DNA of 6,466 nucleotides from assembly GCA_030639445.1 (NCBI GenBank), contig DAOWCR010000074.1:1-6466 (forward strand), written 5' to 3'. How positions within the stretch are numbered: position 1 is the stretch's first letter; each line of letters opens with the position of its first letter. This document shows, in pieces, positions 5,248 to 6,466 of the stretch. The notes beneath the pieces are model-generated. The model was not told where the DNA came from, did not search any database, and was given only the letters and a program-made list of their open reading frames with translations. Source of the stretch: Dehalococcoidales bacterium (GTDB lineage Bacteria > Chloroflexota > Dehalococcoidia > Dehalococcoidales > RBG-16-60-22). The position numbers and the translations under genes were made by a program.

Positions 5248-6318
5248 AGTCCCTTTTTTCGCCGTGTCCAGGGTGCCGGCCAGCTCCTGGAAGAGCCGGC
5301 GCTGCTCTTTGGTTAATGACTCGGGGGTAGCCACGAATAAACGGACTATCTGGTCGCCGCGCCCATTCCGGTGGAGGTGGGCGATACCCTTATCTTTCAG
5401 GCGGAAGGTCTTGTCCGTCTGGCTGCCCGCCGGGATATTCAACCTGGTTTTACCTTCTAGGACGGGTACTTCTACCTCGGCACCGAGAGCGGCCTGAGCG
5501 AAGTTGATGGGTAATTCGTAGAGGATATTGTCGCCGTCCCGGACAAAGAACTCGTGTTCCAATACGGAGAGGGTAACGTAGAGGTCACCGGGGGAGCCGC
5601 CCCGCGTCCCGGCCTCACCTTCGCCGCCGAGGCGTACTTGCGTGCCGTCATTGACGCCGGCAGGGACCTTGATGGAGATACGCCGCTGGTGCTTCTCCCG
5701 GCCGGACCCCCGGCACTGCGGGCAGGGCTCGGTGATAACTTTCCCCTCACCCTGGCACTGGGGGCAGACCGTGGTATTAATGAAGCGGCCGAAGAGACTC
5801 CGCTGGACTCGACGCACCTGCCCGGTACCGTTACAGCCGGGGCACCGGCCGGGTTGGCTGCCCGGACTGGCGCCGGTACCGTGGCACTGGGGACAAACTT
5901 CAGTGCGCTTTATCTTTATCTCTTTTTCACAGCCGAAGGCGGCTTCTTCGAAGGAGATGGTGGCCTGGTAATGCAGGTCGGTGCCGCGCCGTGGTGCGCG
6001 GCGGCCGGTGCCCGTCATGCCGTTAAAGAAAGCTTCGAAGATATCACCAAAGCCGCCGAAGTCAAACCCCTCAAAGCCTCGGGTGGAGAAACCATTGGCG
6101 CCACTGTGGCCAAACTGGTCGTAGGCGGCACGTTTGTTGGTGTCTGAGAGTACCTCGTAGGCCTCGTTTATTTCCTTGAACTTTGCCTCGGCGCCGTCAT
6201 CGCGGTTGCGGTCCGGGTGGTGCTTGAAAGCCAGCTTGCGAAACGCCTTCCTTATTTCATCATCGGAGGCGTTTCTGGAAACACCCAGGACCTCATAGTA
6301 ATCTCGTTTTGTAACCAT
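5230..6318 (-). CDS. dnaJ: Chaperone DnaJ (Hsp40, type I)
   Basis: Cytosolic co-chaperone that delivers unfolded proteins to DnaK and stimulates its ATPase. At 362 aa it is full length, with all type I parts in order. The J domain (about 5-70) starts KRDYYEVLGV and carries HPD at 34-36. A short Gly/Phe region follows (about 77-100: GFSTRGFEGFDFGGFGDIF). The zinc-binding domain has four complete CxxCxGxG repeats (Cys pairs 142/145, 159/162, 185/188, 199/202). The C-terminal substrate-binding domains run from about 212 to 335, including GDLYVTLSVLEHEFF and the closing GRGDQIVRLFVATPE. The tail is Lys-rich (KKGTKKPGA). ATG 6318 has AGGT at 6329-6326 with 7-nt spacing. It is convergent with gpsA. 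Its own promoter and long leader indicate that it starts a transcript here; dnaK and grpE are not visible, so linkage to them cannot be judged. Confidence 0.97.
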   Translation of the reverse strand: MVTKRDYYEVLGVSRNASDDEIRKAFRKLAFKHHPDRNRDDGAEAKFKEINEAYEVLSDTNKRAAYDQFGHSGANGFSTRGFEGFDFGGFGDIFEAFFNGMTGTGRRAPRRGTDLHYQATISFEEAAFGCEKEIKIKRTEVCPQCHGTGASPGSQPGRCPGCNGTGQVRRVQRSLFGRFINTTVCPQCQGEGKVITEPCPQCRGSGREKHQRRISIKVPAGVNDGTQVRLGGEGEAGTRGGSPGDLYVTLSVLEHEFFVRDGDNILYELPINFAQAALGAEVEVPVLEGKTRLNIPAGSQTDKTFRLKDKGIAHLHRNGRGDQIVRLFVATPESLTKEQRRLFQELAGTLDTAKKGTKKPGA

Positions 6319-6332
6319 GCCGTTTACCTGTT

Positions 6333-6412
6333 CTCCCGGAATGCTTTCTGGAAGACGGTGAAGCGGAAAATTCCGGACGGGAAAAAGAGCCTAGCCAAAG
6401 CATTCCAGAAGG
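6333..6412 (-). promoter_or_regulatory. dnaJ leader with long-range inverted repeat
   Basis: GGAATGCTTT (6338-6347) and AAAGCATTCC (6397-6406) are perfect 10-base inverted repeats. In the dnaJ mRNA the arms extend to CUUCUGGAAUGCUUU (6411-6397) with AAAGCAUUCCGGGAG (6347-6333), a 15-bp stem with two G-U pairs enclosing 49 nt. The 3' arm ends 14 nt before the start codon and contains the purine-rich GGGAG. A small dyad (CGGAA, TTCCG) at 6364-6375 lies in the loop. It could be an RNA control structure or a pair of protein-binding half-sites. No CIRCE sequence is present. The pairing is visible; any regulatory role is inferred. Confidence 0.45.
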
Positions 6413-6430
6413 CAAAATGCCTCTTTTATG

Positions 6431-6459
6431 ATACTAACAAGACTATTGCCAGCTGTCAA
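6431..6459 (-). promoter_or_regulatory. Sigma70-type promoter of dnaJ
   Basis: On the minus strand a perfect -35 box TTGACA (6459-6454) is separated by 17 bases from TAGTAT (6436-6431), which matches the TATAAT consensus at four of six positions. Transcription would begin near 6424, giving a leader of about 106 nt before the dnaJ start. The spacing is optimal and the noncoding context fits. An alternative -10, TATCAT, lies three bases further downstream with a less favourable 20-base spacer. The promoter looks like a housekeeping rather than an alternative-sigma promoter. Confidence 0.7.
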
Positions 6460-6466
6460 GGTAAAG

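Noticed and set aside
5554..6147. 197-codon open frame on the + strand inside dnaJ
   Set aside because: It is fully antisense to the zinc-finger and J-domain coding region of a complete dnaJ. Its Ala/Gly/Leu-rich product has no domain features, as expected of a mirror frame in GC-rich DNA.
6319..6466. CIRCE (HrcA operator) upstream of dnaJ
   Set aside because: The TTAGCACTC-N9-GAGTGCTAA inverted repeat was looked for and is absent. The inverted repeat that is present has a different sequence and a much longer spacing.

Overview
The window carries seven protein-coding genes from a moderately GC-rich bacterial chromosome. The best guess for the host is a Chloroflexota bacterium of the Dehalococcoidia type. 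That guess rests on recalled family resemblance: the GpsA nucleotide-binding loop (GTTSWG in place of GAGSWG) and much of the rest of that protein resemble Dehalococcoides GpsA as I remember it. It also fits the gene content: bacterial ester-lipid genes and a DnaJ with four zinc-finger repeats. Nothing here is decisive, so lineage confidence is moderate.

Layout: six genes run rightward. They are argF (ornithine carbamoyltransferase, arginine synthesis), an unrecognised 219-residue two-helix membrane protein 12 bases behind it, a small 73-residue two-helix membrane protein, der (double-GTPase ribosome-assembly factor), plsY (acyl-phosphate:glycerol-3-phosphate acyltransferase) and gpsA (glycerol-3-phosphate dehydrogenase). 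A good extended -10 element sits just before argF. A clear intrinsic terminator follows gpsA and overlaps the 3' end of the convergent dnaJ gene. dnaJ runs leftward from its own sigma70-type promoter at the right edge and has a leader of about 106 nt.

The genes work together in part. GpsA makes sn-glycerol-3-phosphate and PlsY acylates it, so the two are consecutive steps of phospholipid synthesis. der and plsY share a 4-base ATGA overlap. argF and the small membrane genes have no evident metabolic link to these.

The most unusual structure is at 1659-2057. Two copies of a roughly 80-base compound palindromic repeat, in opposite orientation, bracket the small AT-richer membrane ORF, and the right copy supplies its last codons and stop. 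The second point of interest is the dnaJ leader, where a 15-bp long-range stem ends 14 nt upstream of the start codon and no CIRCE element is present. This is a candidate heat-shock control structure. The remaining findings are residue-level oddities in otherwise orthodox housekeeping genes. I see no CRISPR array, tRNA, rRNA or transposase gene, and no clearly novel multi-gene system.
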